The notes: generated by a model not told the origin, from the sequence alone. Numbered from the stretch's first letter, positions 1 through 8,880 are shown. The stretch: 43,165 nucleotides of DNA from Rhodospirillales bacterium (GCA_015490605.1 WFXL01000150.1:1-43165), one strand, 5' to 3'. Numbers and translations: made by a program.

Positions 1-318
1 GCCATAGAGCAGCGGATCGCCCAGGCACAGGAGGGCCACGTCGCGGCCCTGCTGACTGCTGGCGCGGGCGGCCTCGGCGATGGCGCCATAGACGCCGTCC
101 TTGGCGCTGCGGGTTGCCGTCATGGCGAGGGGGAAGAGGCGCAGGCGCGTGCCCGCCGGCAGCTGGGGGCGGACCGCCTCCAGCGCCCGCGCACGGCCGT
201 CGCTGGCGGCGATGGCCCACACCTCCTGCACCCGCCGCAGTTGCTCGAGGGCGGCGAGGGTGAGCTGGCCCGGCGCGCCCGGTCCGGTGCCCACGAGATG
301 GAGGGTGCCGGGCGTCAT
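1..318 (-). CDS. cobI: Precorrin-2 C20-methyltransferase, N-terminal part (cut by window edge)
   Basis: CobI/CbiL adds a methyl group from SAM to C20 of precorrin-2 (or its cobalt form) in corrin ring synthesis, in the cytoplasm. I read 106 codons from an ATG at 318 to the left edge; the C-terminal half lies outside the window. The start reads MTPGTLHLVGTGPGAPGQLT, the glycine-rich opening of the tetrapyrrole methylase fold, and a second family motif, CLGDPLLYG, sits at the end of the visible part. The ATG overlaps the cobL stop (ATGA), so the two are translationally coupled. It is absent from the ORF track because it has no stop in the window. Family assignment is firm; choosing CobI over other corrin methylases rests on the GDPLLYG form and the neighbours. 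Confidence 0.85.
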   Translation of the reverse strand, partial: MTPGTLHLVGTGPGAPGQLTLAALEQLRRVQEVWAIAASDGRARALEAVRPQLPAGTRLRLFPLAMTATRSAKDGVYGAIAEAARASSQQGRDVALLCLGDPLLYG

Positions 319-1541
319 GCGGGTCGGGTCCACACCAGCCGGGTGATGGGGGCAAGGGCGCGCCACACCCGCCGCCGGCCGACGGTAACCAGCCGGCTGG
401 TCTGAAGCCGCACGAGCTCGCCGCCCCGGGCCTCGGCGAACGCCAGAAGCCGCGCTTCACCGGTGGCGGTGACGGCATGGGCCACCAGCCGGCCGCCGGG
501 GCGCAGCCGCTCGGCACAGGTCTCGAGCAGTCCCGGCGCATCCAGCCCACCGCCCACGAAGATGGCGTGGGGCGAAGGTTCCTCGGGCAGTGCCGCCGGC
601 GCCTCACCCTCCACCAGCTGCAGTTCGGGCACACCCAGGCGTTGGGCATTCTCGCGGATGCGGGCGGCTGCCTCGGGGTCCTTCTCGATGGCCACCGCCC
701 GGCTCCAGGGGGTGCTGCGCAGCCACTCGATGGCCACCGCGCCCGAGCCTGCACCCACATCCCAGAGGATGTGGCCCGGCTGGGGGGCAAGCGCAGCGAG
801 GGCGGAAGCGCGCACTTCCGCCTTGGTGATGCGGCCATCGTGGCGGAACAGGGCTTCGGGCAGGCCCGGGGTGCGCGGCGGCAGCGGCCGCGCGGGATTG
901 TCCGGCAGCTCGAAACCCACGAGATTGAGCTCGGCGAAGACCTTGCCGCGGGCCTCGGCGGCACGGCCGTGCCAGCGCGCTTCCCGCGGGCCACCCAGAT
1001 GGGCCAGCACATGCAGGGGCGCATCGGCGAAGCCGTCCTGGCACAGGAGCTCGGCGATGCGTGCCGGTCCCTCCTCGTCGGCGGTAAGCGCCAGGATGCG
1101 CGCACCGGGGGCATAGGCGCGGCGCAACCGCGCCAGCGGCCGGCCGTGGACGGTGGTGGTGACGGTCTCCTCCAGCGGCCAGCCGAGGCGCGCACAGGCC
1201 AGCTGGAAACTTGAGACGTGGGGGACGAAGATCACCTCCTCGGAGGCGAACACCCGCGCCACCAGCCGGCCGACACCGTACCAGAGGGGGTCGCCGGAGG
1301 CCAGCACCACCGTCGGCCGCCCGCGATAGCGGGCGAGATCCCGCACCGCCTGGAGGATCGGCGCGGTCCACACCACCCTGAAGGCGCGCGAGGGTGGGAT
1401 CAGCGCCAGATGGCGGCGCCCGCCCACCACCACTTCGGCGCGGTCCAGCAGCCGGCAGGCATGGGCCGAGAGCCCGGCGAGCCCGTCCTCGCCGATGCCT
1501 ACCACCGCAAGCCAGGGCTCATCCTCCGTTGGCGCCGCCAT
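315..1541 (-). CDS. cobL: Precorrin-6Y C5,15-methyltransferase (decarboxylating)
   Basis: CobL methylates precorrin-6Y at C5 and C15 and decarboxylates the acetate side chain at C12 in cobalamin synthesis. The protein is 408 residues, normal for the fused CbiE+CbiT form. The N-terminal half is a tetrapyrrole methylase (WLAVVGIGEDGLAGL near the start, then VLASGDPLWYGVG). The C-terminal half is a Rossmann methyltransferase with the SAM-binding motif LWDVGAGSGAVAIEWL around residue 250. The ORF track extends this frame to 1958, but that extension is low-complexity read-through of cobH; I chose the ATG at 1541 because it overlaps the cobH stop as ATGA and starts the recognisable domain. Confidence 0.93.
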   Translation of the reverse strand: MAAPTEDEPWLAVVGIGEDGLAGLSAHACRLLDRAEVVVGGRRHLALIPPSRAFRVVWTAPILQAVRDLARYRGRPTVVLASGDPLWYGVGRLVARVFASEEVIFVPHVSSFQLACARLGWPLEETVTTTVHGRPLARLRRAYAPGARILALTADEEGPARIAELLCQDGFADAPLHVLAHLGGPREARWHGRAAEARGKVFAELNLVGFELPDNPARPLPPRTPGLPEALFRHDGRITKAEVRASALAALAPQPGHILWDVGAGSGAVAIEWLRSTPWSRAVAIEKDPEAAARIRENAQRLGVPELQLVEGEAPAALPEEPSPHAIFVGGGLDAPGLLETCAERLRPGGRLVAHAVTATGEARLLAFAEARGGELVRLQTSRLVTVGRRRVWRALAPITRLVWTRPA

Positions 1542-2182
1542 CAGCCCTCCGCCTCCACCAGCACCGCATTGACCGCCGCCGCTGCCAGCGCCGAGCCGCC
1601 GAAGCGGCCCGCGAGGGTGAGGTAGACCAGCCCGTGGGCGGCTGCCAGCTCCATGAGCGCCCGCTTGCTCTCCACCGCGCCGACGAAGCCCACGGGAAAG
1701 GCGAACACCACCGCCGGCCGCACGCCCTCCGCCAGCACCCGCTCCAGCAGGCGGAAGAGAGCGGTGGGGGCATTGCCCACCGCCACCACCGCCCCCTCGA
1801 GGGCCTTGCCCCAGTGCTCCACCGCCACCAGCGCGCGGGTCACCCGCCGCCGGGTGGCCTCGGCCACCACCCGTGGATGGTCGATGGTGCACACCACCCG
1901 ATTGGCGGCGGGCAGGTGGCGGCGGAGGATGCCGGCGGCGGTGGCGTGGGTATCGCACAGGAGCGGCGCGCCGGCAGCCAGCGCTCGGCGGGCGGCGGCG
2001 GCGGGATCGCCGCGATGGCGCAGGTCCTGGACGATCGCCGGAAGGCCGCAGGCATGGACCAGCCGCAGGGCAAAGGGGCGGAGCTCGGGGGCGAGCTCGA
2101 CCCCCTCCAGGGCGGCACGCACCCGCTCGAACGAGAGCCGGTAGATGGCGGCGGGATCACGCAGATAGAAGAGGCCGCTCAC
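1541..2182 (-). CDS. cobH: Precorrin-8X methylmutase
   Basis: CobH/CbiC moves the C11 methyl group of precorrin-8X to C12, giving hydrogenobyrinic acid (or the cobalt form). It has 213 residues, the usual size. Recognisable stretches are the N-terminal YLRDPAAIYRLSFERVRA, the central LLCDTHATAAGI and the glycine-rich VAVGNAPTALFRLLE followed by FPVGFVGAVESKRAL, all typical of the family. The start is GTG and overlaps the cbiX stop (GTGA); the stop overlaps the cobL start. It therefore sits in the middle of a tightly coupled cbiX-cobH-cobL-cobI unit. Confidence 0.95.
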   Translation of the reverse strand: MSGLFYLRDPAAIYRLSFERVRAALEGVELAPELRPFALRLVHACGLPAIVQDLRHRGDPAAAARRALAAGAPLLCDTHATAAGILRRHLPAANRVVCTIDHPRVVAEATRRRVTRALVAVEHWGKALEGAVVAVGNAPTALFRLLERVLAEGVRPAVVFAFPVGFVGAVESKRALMELAAAHGLVYLTLAGRFGGSALAAAAVNAVLVEAEG

Positions 2183-3189
2183 GGTCCGCCGTCGCGAAAG
2201 GCCCGCTCCGCCACCGCCAGCGCCCGCGCCTGGGGGTGCGGGCCGCGGGTGTGGTGGAGGTGCGGATGGGGATGGTCGTGGGCGTGGTGGGCATGATCGT
2301 GGTGGTGGCCGTCGGCGTCGGTGCCGATGCCTTCCACATGGTGGTGGTGGCTCTGCTGGGGGGTGCCCACGTCCGCCTCATAGCCGAGGATGCGCTCGCG
2401 ATACTTGCACAGGGCGCAGTTCATGGCGGTATCGCCCGCGAGGATGCCGCGGATGCGGCGGACAAAGGTGTCGATCACCCCGGGGTGGTGGGCGAGATAG
2501 CCGGCCCTGATGAAGCGCACGGCGGGATGGCGCGCTGCCACTTGGTCGGCGGCGGCATAGATGCGCCGCACCAGCACGCCGGTAAACAGGAACCAGGGGA
2601 ACACCACCACCTGGCGGAAGCCGAGGCGGGCGATGCGGTCGAGGGCGATGTGGGTGCGCGGGTGGGCGACACCGGAATAGGCCACTTCCGCATGCTGAAA
2701 ACCGAGGCCCTCCCACAGCAGCCGGCAGACCTTGGCGACATTGGCGTTGGCATCGGCATCGGAGGTGCCGCGGCCCACCACCACCAGCGCCGTCTCCTCC
2801 GGCGGCACGGGCTCGTCCGCTGTCTCAAGGGCCGTGCGGATGCGATCGCGAGCCGCCTCCAGCAGCCGCGGGTCGATGCCGAGCTCGCGCGCCATCCGCA
2901 CTTCGAGCCCGTGCTCGTGGGCATAGCGGTTGAGCACCGAGGGCACGTCATTCTTGACGTGGCCGGCGGCGAACAGCATGGCGGGAAGGGCGAGGATGCG
3001 CCGCACCCCCTTTGCCCGCAGCCGATCGAGCCCCTCGCGCAGGGTCGGGCGGGCGAATTCGAGATAGCCCATGGCCACCGGCCAGTCGGGAAAGTGCGGC
3101 TCAAGCCGGGCTACCAGCTCGGCGAATTCCGCGCAGGCCTCGGGATCGCGGCTGCCATGGCCGCAGATCATCACGCCGGTCTCAGACAC
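2179..3189 (-). CDS. cbiX: Sirohydrochlorin cobaltochelatase, long form with His-rich tail
   Basis: CbiX inserts cobalt into sirohydrochlorin, the entry to the early-cobalt branch of corrin synthesis. The 336-residue protein has two chelatase repeats: the first carries GHGS with His11 and AGHVKNDVP with His77, the metal-binding histidines; the second (VVVGRGTSDADANANV) has lost the His of the GHGS motif. About residue 255 there is MNCALC, the MxCxxC motif reported to hold an Fe-S cluster in long CbiX proteins. A tail with many histidines (runs of HHHH and HxH) follows, probably for cobalt storage or delivery. The start is GTG with GAGGGAG upstream. It is the first gene of the cobalamin run here; the 71 bases before it look too short for a B12 riboswitch. 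Confidence 0.92.
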   Translation of the reverse strand: MSETGVMICGHGSRDPEACAEFAELVARLEPHFPDWPVAMGYLEFARPTLREGLDRLRAKGVRRILALPAMLFAAGHVKNDVPSVLNRYAHEHGLEVRMARELGIDPRLLEAARDRIRTALETADEPVPPEETALVVVGRGTSDADANANVAKVCRLLWEGLGFQHAEVAYSGVAHPRTHIALDRIARLGFRQVVVFPWFLFTGVLVRRIYAAADQVAARHPAVRFIRAGYLAHHPGVIDTFVRRIRGILAGDTAMNCALCKYRERILGYEADVGTPQQSHHHHVEGIGTDADGHHHDHAHHAHDHPHPHLHHTRGPHPQARALAVAERAFRDGGP

Positions 3190-3260
3190 GGGTCGGGCTC
3201 CCTCGGTGCAAGCGGCGAGCTAGCATCGGCCCGAGGGCGCGCCAAGGGGCCCGCGGCGGC

Positions 3261-3686
3261 TCAGACCGCGAGCGGCACCAGGCCGGCCACCACCAGATAG
3301 CGGAGGCCCTTGCCGAGGGCGACCAGCGGCAGGAAGAGCCAGAGCGGCGTGCGGAACAGGCCCGCCACCAGGGTCAGCGGATCTCCCACCAGCGGCAGCC
3401 AGCTCAGCAGCAGCGCCGGCGTGCCGAAGCGGCGAAAGAGGCGCTCGGCTTGGGCATAGCGCTTGGGGTCCAGCGGAAAGCGGCGGTGGTGGCGCAGCGC
3501 CGCGAGCCCTCGGCCGATGGCCCAGTTCACCAGCGCGCCGAGGGTGTTGCCCAGGGTCGCCGCCGCCACCAGCGGGCCGAGGCGCTCGGGCGCTAGCCAC
3601 ACCGCCCCCGCCAGCACCGCCTCGCTGGAGAAGGGCAGGATGGTGGCGGCGAGAAAGGCGGAGAGAAAGACCGCCGCCAGCGACAC
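3261..3686 (-). CDS. YqaA/DedA-like small membrane protein (VTT domain)
   Basis: This is a 141-residue inner-membrane protein of the YqaA branch of the DedA/VTT superfamily. It has about three hydrophobic segments; FSSEAVLAGAVW near residue 20, the glycine-containing GNTLGALVNWAIGRG, and a central LLLSWLPLVGDPLTLVAGL match the family pattern, including the conserved GDP. Members are thought to affect lipid scrambling or membrane homeostasis, but the role of YqaA itself is not established. The start is GTG, only three bases after the DUF302 stop, so it is the last gene of the cytochrome c-DUF302-YqaA unit and is probably transcribed from the CueR-like promoter at 4551-4581. Confidence 0.8.
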   Translation of the reverse strand: MSLAAVFLSAFLAATILPFSSEAVLAGAVWLAPERLGPLVAAATLGNTLGALVNWAIGRGLAALRHHRRFPLDPKRYAQAERLFRRFGTPALLLSWLPLVGDPLTLVAGLFRTPLWLFLPLVALGKGLRYLVVAGLVPLAV

Positions 3687-3689
3687 GGA

Positions 3690-4079
3690 TCAGACGGCGG
3701 CCACCACCCGCTGCAGGCGGGCCCTGACCTCGCGCGCCACCTCGTGCACCGTGGGATTGTCGATCATCTGCATGGCGGCCTCGGGATCCATGGCCGAGAC
3801 CTCCACCCGGCCATCCTCGAGCTCACGCACCACCACATTGCACGGCAGCAGCACGCCGATGTGGGGCTCGGCCTCCAGCACCCGATGCGCGAGCGGCGGG
3901 TTGCAGGCGCCGAGGATGAGATAGGGGCGCATCTCCAGCCCCAGCTTCTGCTTCAGGGTGGCCTTGACGTCGATCTCGGTAAGGACGCCGAAGCCCTCCT
4001 TGGCGAGCTCCTCGCGGGTGCGTGCCACCACCTCGTCAAAGCCGCGTCCGTCAATGATGCGGTCGATGCTGTAGCCCAT
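3690..4079 (-). CDS. DUF302 family protein
   Basis: A 129-residue soluble protein of the DUF302 family. Family features visible are the N-terminal [17 protein letters not shown], the centre [20 protein letters not shown] and [20 protein letters not shown]. The two conserved cysteines (GACNP and LPCNV) are in place and could bind a metal or be redox active, but the biochemical role of DUF302 is not settled. It starts at an ATG 16 bases after the cytochrome c stop and precedes the YqaA-like gene by three bases. Lying behind a CueR-type operator, it may take part in copper handling; that is inference from context. Confidence 0.85.
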   Translation of the reverse strand: MGYSIDRIIDGRGFDEVVARTREELAKEGFGVLTEIDVKATLKQKLGLEMRPYLILGACNPPLAHRVLEAEPHIGVLLPCNVVVRELEDGRVEVSAMDPEAAMQMIDNPTVHEVAREVRARLQRVVAAV

Positions 4080-4095
4080 GGCCTGTTCCTCCGCT

Positions 4096-4521
4096 TCAGC
4101 GGACGCCGTTGGCCCGCTGCAGTTCCCTCAGATAGGCGATCACCGCCGGAATGTCGTCGTCGGCGACCTCCGGTCGCGGCGGCATGTCGCCGAAATACCA
4201 GTGGTGCTGACGCACGCCGAAGCGAATCGCCGTGGCGAAGGCGAAATCCGCATGGTGGGCGGGGCGGTAGATGGGATGCACCAGCGGCGGCCCGCGATCA
4301 CTGCCACCGGCGGTGGCCCCGTGGCAGCTGGCGCACTGGGCCTCGAACACCGCCTTGCCCCGCTGCGCCAAAGGCGAGAGCTGGCGCGGCAGCGTCACCT
4401 CCACCAGCGGGGCTTCCTGCTGGCGGCTCCACCACCACCAGCCGGCTGCCACCACCACCACGCCCAGCAGCAGCCACCACGCACTGCGCCGACTGCCGGC
4501 GGCAGGGGACGGCTCGCTCAT
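4096..4521 (-). CDS. Membrane-anchored class I cytochrome c
   Basis: The 141-residue protein has a short N-terminus, one transmembrane anchor (about residues 14-31, rich in Val and Trp) and a periplasmic haem domain. Haem attachment is CASCHG at residues 63-68, with Cys63, Cys66 and His67. The likely sixth ligand is Met113 in FGDMPP. Between them lies a His-rich stretch ([12 protein letters not shown] and RQHHWYF) with several extra potential metal ligands. I chose the ATG at 4521, which follows GGAGGAGGGCAGGG, rather than the ORF-track start at 5607, which is read-through of other genes. It is the first gene of a three-gene unit (with DUF302 and YqaA) behind a CueR-like promoter, pointing to a job in copper stress, perhaps as an electron carrier for a copper oxidase not seen here. 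Confidence 0.88.
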   Translation of the reverse strand: MSEPSPAAGSRRSAWWLLLGVVVVAAGWWWWSRQQEAPLVEVTLPRQLSPLAQRGKAVFEAQCASCHGATAGGSDRGPPLVHPIYRPAHHADFAFATAIRFGVRQHHWYFGDMPPRPEVADDDIPAVIAYLRELQRANGVR

Positions 4522-4550
4522 CCCTGCCCTCCTCCACCGGTTGCCTCCCG

Positions 4551-4581
4551 CAGATGGACCTTCCCCCTGCGGGAAGGTCAA
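4551..4581 (-). promoter_or_regulatory. Predicted CueR-activated promoter of the cytochrome c unit
   Basis: On the minus strand the sequence reads TTGACC (-35), a 19-base spacer, then CATCTG (-10). A perfect dyad ACCTTCCC-GCAGG-GGGAAGGT lies across the -35 and spacer. An over-long 19-bp spacer with a central dyad is the hallmark of MerR-family activated promoters, and ACCTTCC...GGAAGGT is the known CueR box of E. coli copA. A second copy of this arrangement lies before copA in this window. The -35 contains the TGA stop of the upstream membrane-protein gene. The start codon of the cytochrome gene is 30 bases beyond the -10. The operator is seen directly; CueR binding is inferred. Confidence 0.75.
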
Positions 4582-5399
4582 GCGCGCCCGCCCGGGGCAC
4601 TCGCTGCACTGGCATCGGTGCCACGGGCAAGCCGCAGGCCGATGGCGGTCAGGGCCGTGGCGGTCAGGGCGGATTCGGCATAGCCCAGCGAGCGCAGAGC
4701 AAGTTCCAGCAGCACCGCGCCCACGGTGAAGGGACCGCCCTCCGACGGCAGCTTCACCCCGTCCTCGCCCACCAGCCACCCCACGAGGCTCACGCCCAGC
4801 GCCGCCGCCAACACCAGCGGCAGCACCATGCCGAGCTGGATGGCGAGGATCCGCAGCGCCTGGCCGCGGGTGCGCCGCCAGGTGGTGGCCGGGGCGAAGG
4901 TGCCGTCGAGGGCGGCGGCGACTGGCAGCGGCGCGAGCCGCCCATAGACCCACAGCACCACCGCCACCAGCCCGAGCCCCGCCGGCAGCATCAGCAGGCC
5001 GGCCAGCGGCGTGGCTTCGCGTGCGGCCACCGCCAGCAGGGTGAAGAGGAGGAAGGGCATCAGCCCGGCGAGTGCTACCAGCAGCCCCACCAGCAGATGC
5101 CCCAGCAGATAGCGCGCGGCCATGGCATCGAAGGGAGCACCCAGTCGCGGCCAGGGATCGCCGCGGCGGATGTGGCGCACGAAACTGGCGCCCAGGGCAC
5201 TCATGCCGGCGAAATCGAGGAAGCCACCCACCGACGACCAGCCCTCGATGCTCCCGAGCCCCCAGCGCGGCGGCAGCGTGGCCACGGCGAAGGCCGCCAG
5301 CAGCCACGGCAGCGCCAACCGCGCCATCACCGGCTGGTGATGGAGCACGAAGCGCCAGGACTCGGCCACGATGGTGGCGACGGGGAGCGGGCTCGCCAT
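4578..5399 (-). CDS. Polytopic membrane protein of unknown function
   Basis: About 273 residues, dominated by hydrophobic segments: near residues 25-45 (LALPWLLAAFAVATL), 100-125 (LLVGLLVALAGLMPFLLF), 135-160, 185-210 and a C-terminal one, giving roughly five or six membrane passes. I recognise no catalytic motif and cannot assign a family with certainty. The ORF track starts at a TTG (5411); I prefer the ATG at 5399. It lies between ybgC and the cytochrome c unit. In many proteobacteria this place after ybgC is taken by tolQ, but this sequence is not TolQ. Its stop codon is embedded in the -35 of the downstream CueR-like promoter. Confidence 0.75.
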   Translation of the reverse strand: MASPLPVATIVAESWRFVLHHQPVMARLALPWLLAAFAVATLPPRWGLGSIEGWSSVGGFLDFAGMSALGASFVRHIRRGDPWPRLGAPFDAMAARYLLGHLLVGLLVALAGLMPFLLFTLLAVAAREATPLAGLLMLPAGLGLVAVVLWVYGRLAPLPVAAALDGTFAPATTWRRTRGQALRILAIQLGMVLPLVLAAALGVSLVGWLVGEDGVKLPSEGGPFTVGAVLLELALRSLGYAESALTATALTAIGLRLARGTDASAASAPGGRA

Positions 5400-5437
5400 G
5401 GCGGCATCCAATAGCGGCCGGGCCCCTGTGTGGCGAT

Positions 5438-5869
5438 TCAGGCGGGCGAGGACAAGCGCGGCATGGTGCCGGGAAAGCCCGGCGGCAGGGCGCGGGCGAT
5501 GCGCACCGGTCGCAGTTTGGGGTCCAGCGCCACCAGGGTGATTTCCACCACCGCCAGAAGCTCGCCCGCCCGCAGCACCCGCTGGTCCAGCACCAGCCGC
5601 GCTCCACTAACGGCCACCACCCGGGTCTCCACCGTCAGCAGGTCGTCCAGCTGTGCCGGCCGGCGATAGTCCACCACGCAGCGGCGCACGGCAAAGCGCA
5701 CGCCGTGGCGTTCGGCCAGGGTGCGGTGGTCGAGTCCCAGCGCCCGCAGCCACTCGGTGCGGGCCCGTTCGACGAATTTGAGGTAGTTGGCATAGTAGAC
5801 GATCCCGGCGGCATCGGTGTCCTCATAATAGACCCGCACCGGGTGGCGGTGGACGGTCTCAGGCGGCAC
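5438..5869 (-). CDS. ybgC: YbgC-type acyl-CoA thioesterase
   Basis: This is a 143-residue hot-dog-fold thioesterase that hydrolyses short-chain or phospholipid-linked acyl-CoA and is usually associated with the Tol-Pal system at the inner membrane. The signature [19 protein letters not shown] near residues 14-32 contains the catalytic Asp and the Tyr/Asn pair of the 4HBT family; [14 protein letters not shown] follows. The start is GTG, overlapping ruvB by 11 bases. The order yebC-ruvCAB-ybgC is common in alphaproteobacteria, where tolQRAB normally follows; here the tol genes are not next. Confidence 0.93.
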   Translation of the reverse strand: MPPETVHRHPVRVYYEDTDAAGIVYYANYLKFVERARTEWLRALGLDHRTLAERHGVRFAVRRCVVDYRRPAQLDDLLTVETRVVAVSGARLVLDQRVLRAGELLAVVEITLVALDPKLRPVRIARALPPGFPGTMPRLSSPA

Positions 5870-6899
5870 CGGGATCCTCCGGGTCGAACAGTTGCGGCTG
5901 GTCGAGGGAGCGCGGCGGCGTCAGCCCCAGATGGTCGAAGGCGAGGCGGGTGAGGACGCGGCCGCGGGGTGTGCGCCGGATCAGCCCCTGCTGCAGCAGA
6001 TAGGGTTCCACCGTCTCCTCGAGGGTATCCCGCTGTTCCGAGAGGGCGGCGGCGACGGTATCGATCCCCACCGGCCCGCCGCCATACTTCTCGGCGATGA
6101 GGCGGAGATAACGGCGATCGAGGGCATCGAGCCCGAGGCCGTCGATCTCGAGCCGGCGCAGCACCTCATCGGCAAGCTCGGCATCCACCGGGGCGGCCTC
6201 GCGCACGGTGGCAAAATCCCGCACCCGCCGCAGCAGGCGGGTGGCGATGCGCGGGGTGCCGCGGGCACGGCGGGCGATCTCGCGGCAGGCGGCATCGGTG
6301 AGCTCGAGGCCGAGAATGCGCGCACCCCGGCGGACGATGGCCTCGAGCTCTTCCACCCGATAGAAGTCGAGCCGGGCGAGGATGCCGAAGCGGTCCCTGA
6401 GCGGGGTGGTCAAAAGGCCGGTGCGGGTGGTGGCACCCACCAGGGTGAAGGGCGGCAGGTCGATGCGCACCGAGCGCGCCGCCGGCCCCTCGCCGATCAC
6501 CAGATCGAGCTTGAAGTCCTCCATCGCCGGATAGAGCACCTCCTCCACCGCCGGCGGCAGGCGGTGGATCTCGTCGATGAAGAGCACATCCCGCGGCTGG
6601 AGGTTGGTGAGGATGGCGGCCAAGTCGCCGGCACGGGCGATGATGGGGCCGGCGGTCATGCGAAAGCCGACCCCGAGTTCGGCGGCGAGGATCTGGGCGA
6701 GGGTGGTCTTGCCGAGCCCGGGCGGGCCGGCGAACAGCACATGGTCCAGAGGTTCGCCGCGGCTGCGGGCGGCCTCGATGAACACCGCGAGATTGGCCTT
6801 GAGCCGGCTCTGGCCGATGAAGGCGGCAAGCCGAGTGGGTCGCAGGCCGGCATCGGCATCATCCTCATGGGCGGTGGCGGCGACGATGCGATCGCTCAC
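5859..6899 (-). CDS. ruvB: Holliday junction branch migration DNA helicase RuvB
   Basis: RuvB is the hexameric AAA+ motor that, with RuvA, drives branch migration of Holliday junctions in recombinational repair. The 346-residue protein is full length. Visible motifs: [12 protein letters not shown] near the start, Walker [11 protein letters not shown], Walker [11 protein letters not shown], the sensor/arginine-finger region [19 protein letters not shown], and the C-terminal winged-helix with [15 protein letters not shown]. The start is GTG, overlapping the ruvA stop (GTGA). It is transcribed with ruvC and ruvA. Confidence 0.98.
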   Translation of the reverse strand: MSDRIVAATAHEDDADAGLRPTRLAAFIGQSRLKANLAVFIEAARSRGEPLDHVLFAGPPGLGKTTLAQILAAELGVGFRMTAGPIIARAGDLAAILTNLQPRDVLFIDEIHRLPPAVEEVLYPAMEDFKLDLVIGEGPAARSVRIDLPPFTLVGATTRTGLLTTPLRDRFGILARLDFYRVEELEAIVRRGARILGLELTDAACREIARRARGTPRIATRLLRRVRDFATVREAAPVDAELADEVLRRLEIDGLGLDALDRRYLRLIAEKYGGGPVGIDTVAAALSEQRDTLEETVEPYLLQQGLIRRTPRGRVLTRLAFDHLGLTPPRSLDQPQLFDPEDPGAA

Positions 6900-7504
6900 G
6901 GGGCGAGCTCCCTCAGCGCCTCACGCACGAGCTCCTCAAGCGGCGGCTCGTCGCGGCCGAGGCGCTGGCGTGCCGCCGCGATCGCCCGCCAGGCCTCGCT
7001 CCGATCATAGCCGAGATGGACCAGCGCCGAGAGGGCATCCTCCACCACCCCGCCGGCGGAACTGGCAGGCGTTCCCGGTGCGGCCGGAGCGACCCCGCGC
7101 GGCAGCTGGGCGATCTGCGGTTCGAGCTCGGCCAGGATGCGGCGGGCAAGCCGCGGCCCGACGCCGGCAGCGCGGGTGAGGCTCGCGCTGTCGCGGGCGG
7201 CGATGGCGGTGTGCAGCCGCTCGGGGTCGAGCACCGAGAGGAGCGAGAGGGCAAGGCGCGCGCCCACCCCCTGCACCTGGCGCAGGCGGCGAAACCATGC
7301 GAGCTCGGCGGCATCGGCGAAGCCGTAGAGAAAGGTGCCGTCCTCGCGGGTCACGCTGTCGATCCGGAGTTCCACCGCCTGCCCCGGCTCGAGCCGCGCC
7401 AGCAGGCGGGTGGGGCAATAGACCCGATAGCCCACACCCTGCACCTCCACCACCAGGGCGTCGTCCTCAAGCCAGGCGATGCGGCCCCGCAGCAGCGCGA
7501 TCAT
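6896..7504 (-). CDS. ruvA: Holliday junction DNA-binding protein RuvA
   Basis: RuvA forms a tetramer that holds the Holliday junction in a square-planar form and loads RuvB. The 202 residues cover the N-terminal OB fold ([20 protein letters not shown], then GVGYRVYCP), the double helix-hairpin-helix domain ([14 protein letters not shown] and [16 protein letters not shown]) and the small C-terminal domain that contacts RuvB ([20 protein letters not shown]). The ATG start overlaps the ruvC stop as ATGA and the stop overlaps the ruvB GTG. Length and domain order are normal. Confidence 0.97.
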   Translation of the reverse strand: MIALLRGRIAWLEDDALVVEVQGVGYRVYCPTRLLARLEPGQAVELRIDSVTREDGTFLYGFADAAELAWFRRLRQVQGVGARLALSLLSVLDPERLHTAIAARDSASLTRAAGVGPRLARRILAELEPQIAQLPRGVAPAAPGTPASSAGGVVEDALSALVHLGYDRSEAWRAIAAARQRLGRDEPPLEELVREALRELAP

Positions 7505-8004
7505 CGGCCCACCGCCGCGGCGATGCGGCTTTGGGTGGCGCGGTGGTGGGCGTGGCAGATGGCCACCGCCAGGGCGTCGGCGGCATCGCCCTCCAGCGCC
7601 GGGGCGGTGGGCAGCAGCACCCGCACCATCACCGCCACCTGGCGCTTGTCGGCACCGCCGGTGCCGGTAAGGGACCGCTTGATGTGGCGCGCGGCATATT
7701 CGGCCACCGGCAGGCCGGCGTGGGCGGCCGACAGCAGCACCACCCCGCGGGCCTGACCCAGCCGCAGGGAGGTGGCCGGATTGCGGTTCACCACCGTCTC
7801 CTCCACCGCCGCCTCCCGCGGGCGGTAGCGCCGGATCACCTCGGCGAGGCCGCGGTAGAGGGCATCGAGCCGGGCTGCCAGCGGCTCCTCGCTGCGGCTG
7901 GTGACCACCCCGGCCGCCACGAAACCGAGGCTCGCCCCCGCGACCTCCACGATTCCCCAGCCGGTGCGGGCGAGGCCGGGGTCGAGCCCGATGATCCTGG
8001 TCAT
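7501..8004 (-). CDS. ruvC: Holliday junction endonuclease RuvC
   Basis: RuvC makes paired nicks at Holliday junctions to resolve them. The 167-residue protein begins with [17 protein letters not shown], which carries the first catalytic Asp (Asp8) of the RNase H-like fold. The second acidic residue lies in [15 protein letters not shown], and the last in [15 protein letters not shown] near the C-terminus. ATGA overlaps join it to yebC before it and ruvA after it, so ruvC-ruvA-ruvB form one translationally coupled unit. Confidence 0.97.
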   Translation of the reverse strand: MTRIIGLDPGLARTGWGIVEVAGASLGFVAAGVVTSRSEEPLAARLDALYRGLAEVIRRYRPREAAVEETVVNRNPATSLRLGQARGVVLLSAAHAGLPVAEYAARHIKRSLTGTGGADKRQVAVMVRVLLPTAPALEGDAADALAVAICHAHHRATQSRIAAAVGR

Positions 8005-8744
8005 CCGGCCTGGGCCAGCACCTCCTCGGAGACCTCGAAGTTGGCGATCACCCGCTGGACGTCGTCATTCTCATCGAGCGCCTCCAGCAGCCGGAAGAGG
8101 CTCTTGGCCACCTCACCGTCCACCGGCACGGTGACGGTGGGGCGCCAGCCCAGATGGGCCTCCACCGGCGGGCCGAAGCGCGCCTCCAGTGCCTCGCGCA
8201 CCGCCGCCAGGTCCTCCGGCCGGCAGCGAATTTCGTGGCCGGCCTCCGAGCTCTCCACATCCTCGGCACCGGCCTCGATGGCCGCCTCCAGCATCTCCTC
8301 CTCGCTGGCGGTCTCGGCGGGATAGCGCACAAGGCCGATGCGCTCGAACTGGAAGGCGACGCTGCCGGTCTCGCCGAGACTGCCGCCATGCTTGGAGAAG
8401 GCGGCGCGCACCTCGGCGGCGGTGCGGTTGCGGTTGTCGGTCAGGGCCTCGACGATGATGGCCACGCCGCCGGGGCCGTAGCCCTCATAGCGCACCTCCT
8501 CGTACGACTCGCCGTCGCTGCCCTGACCCTTGCGGATGGCGCGCTCGATGTTGTCCTTGGGGACATTGGCGGCCTTGGCCGCCTGGATGGCCGCCCGCAG
8601 CCGCGGATTGTGCTCGGGGTCGGGCAGCCCCATGCGCGAGGCCACCTGGATCTCCCGCAACAGCCGGGTGAAGCGACGCGCCCGCAGCGCGTCCTGCCGG
8701 CTCTTGCGGTACATGATGTTCTTCCACTGCGAATGTCCGGCCAT
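8001..8744 (-). CDS. yebC: YebC/PmpR-family protein (TACO1 type)
   Basis: YebC proteins were first described as transcription regulators; more recent work links this family to translation of proline-rich stretches. The 247-residue protein starts [19 protein letters not shown], the invariant opening, followed by [20 protein letters not shown] and [21 protein letters not shown] chose the ATG at 8744 instead of the ORF-track start at 8783 because the family always begins at MAGHS. The gene opens the yebC-ruvCAB-ybgC group, and its stop overlaps the ruvC start. Confidence 0.96.
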   Translation of the reverse strand: MAGHSQWKNIMYRKSRQDALRARRFTRLLREIQVASRMGLPDPEHNPRLRAAIQAAKAANVPKDNIERAIRKGQGSDGESYEEVRYEGYGPGGVAIIVEALTDNRNRTAAEVRAAFSKHGGSLGETGSVAFQFERIGLVRYPAETASEEEMLEAAIEAGAEDVESSEAGHEIRCRPEDLAAVREALEARFGPPVEAHLGWRPTVTVPVDGEVAKSLFRLLEALDENDDVQRVIANFEVSEEVLAQAG

Positions 8745-8880
8745 GGTCTCACCGCATCCGCTTCCGCAGAGGTCAATTGGCACGCGTGCTCGGAGGCGAC
8801 AAGGGCACGTGGTCTTAACGATTCGGCAACTTCCAGGCGGCAGGATGGGGGCGGATCCCGGCCCGAGGAAGGGGTATGCG

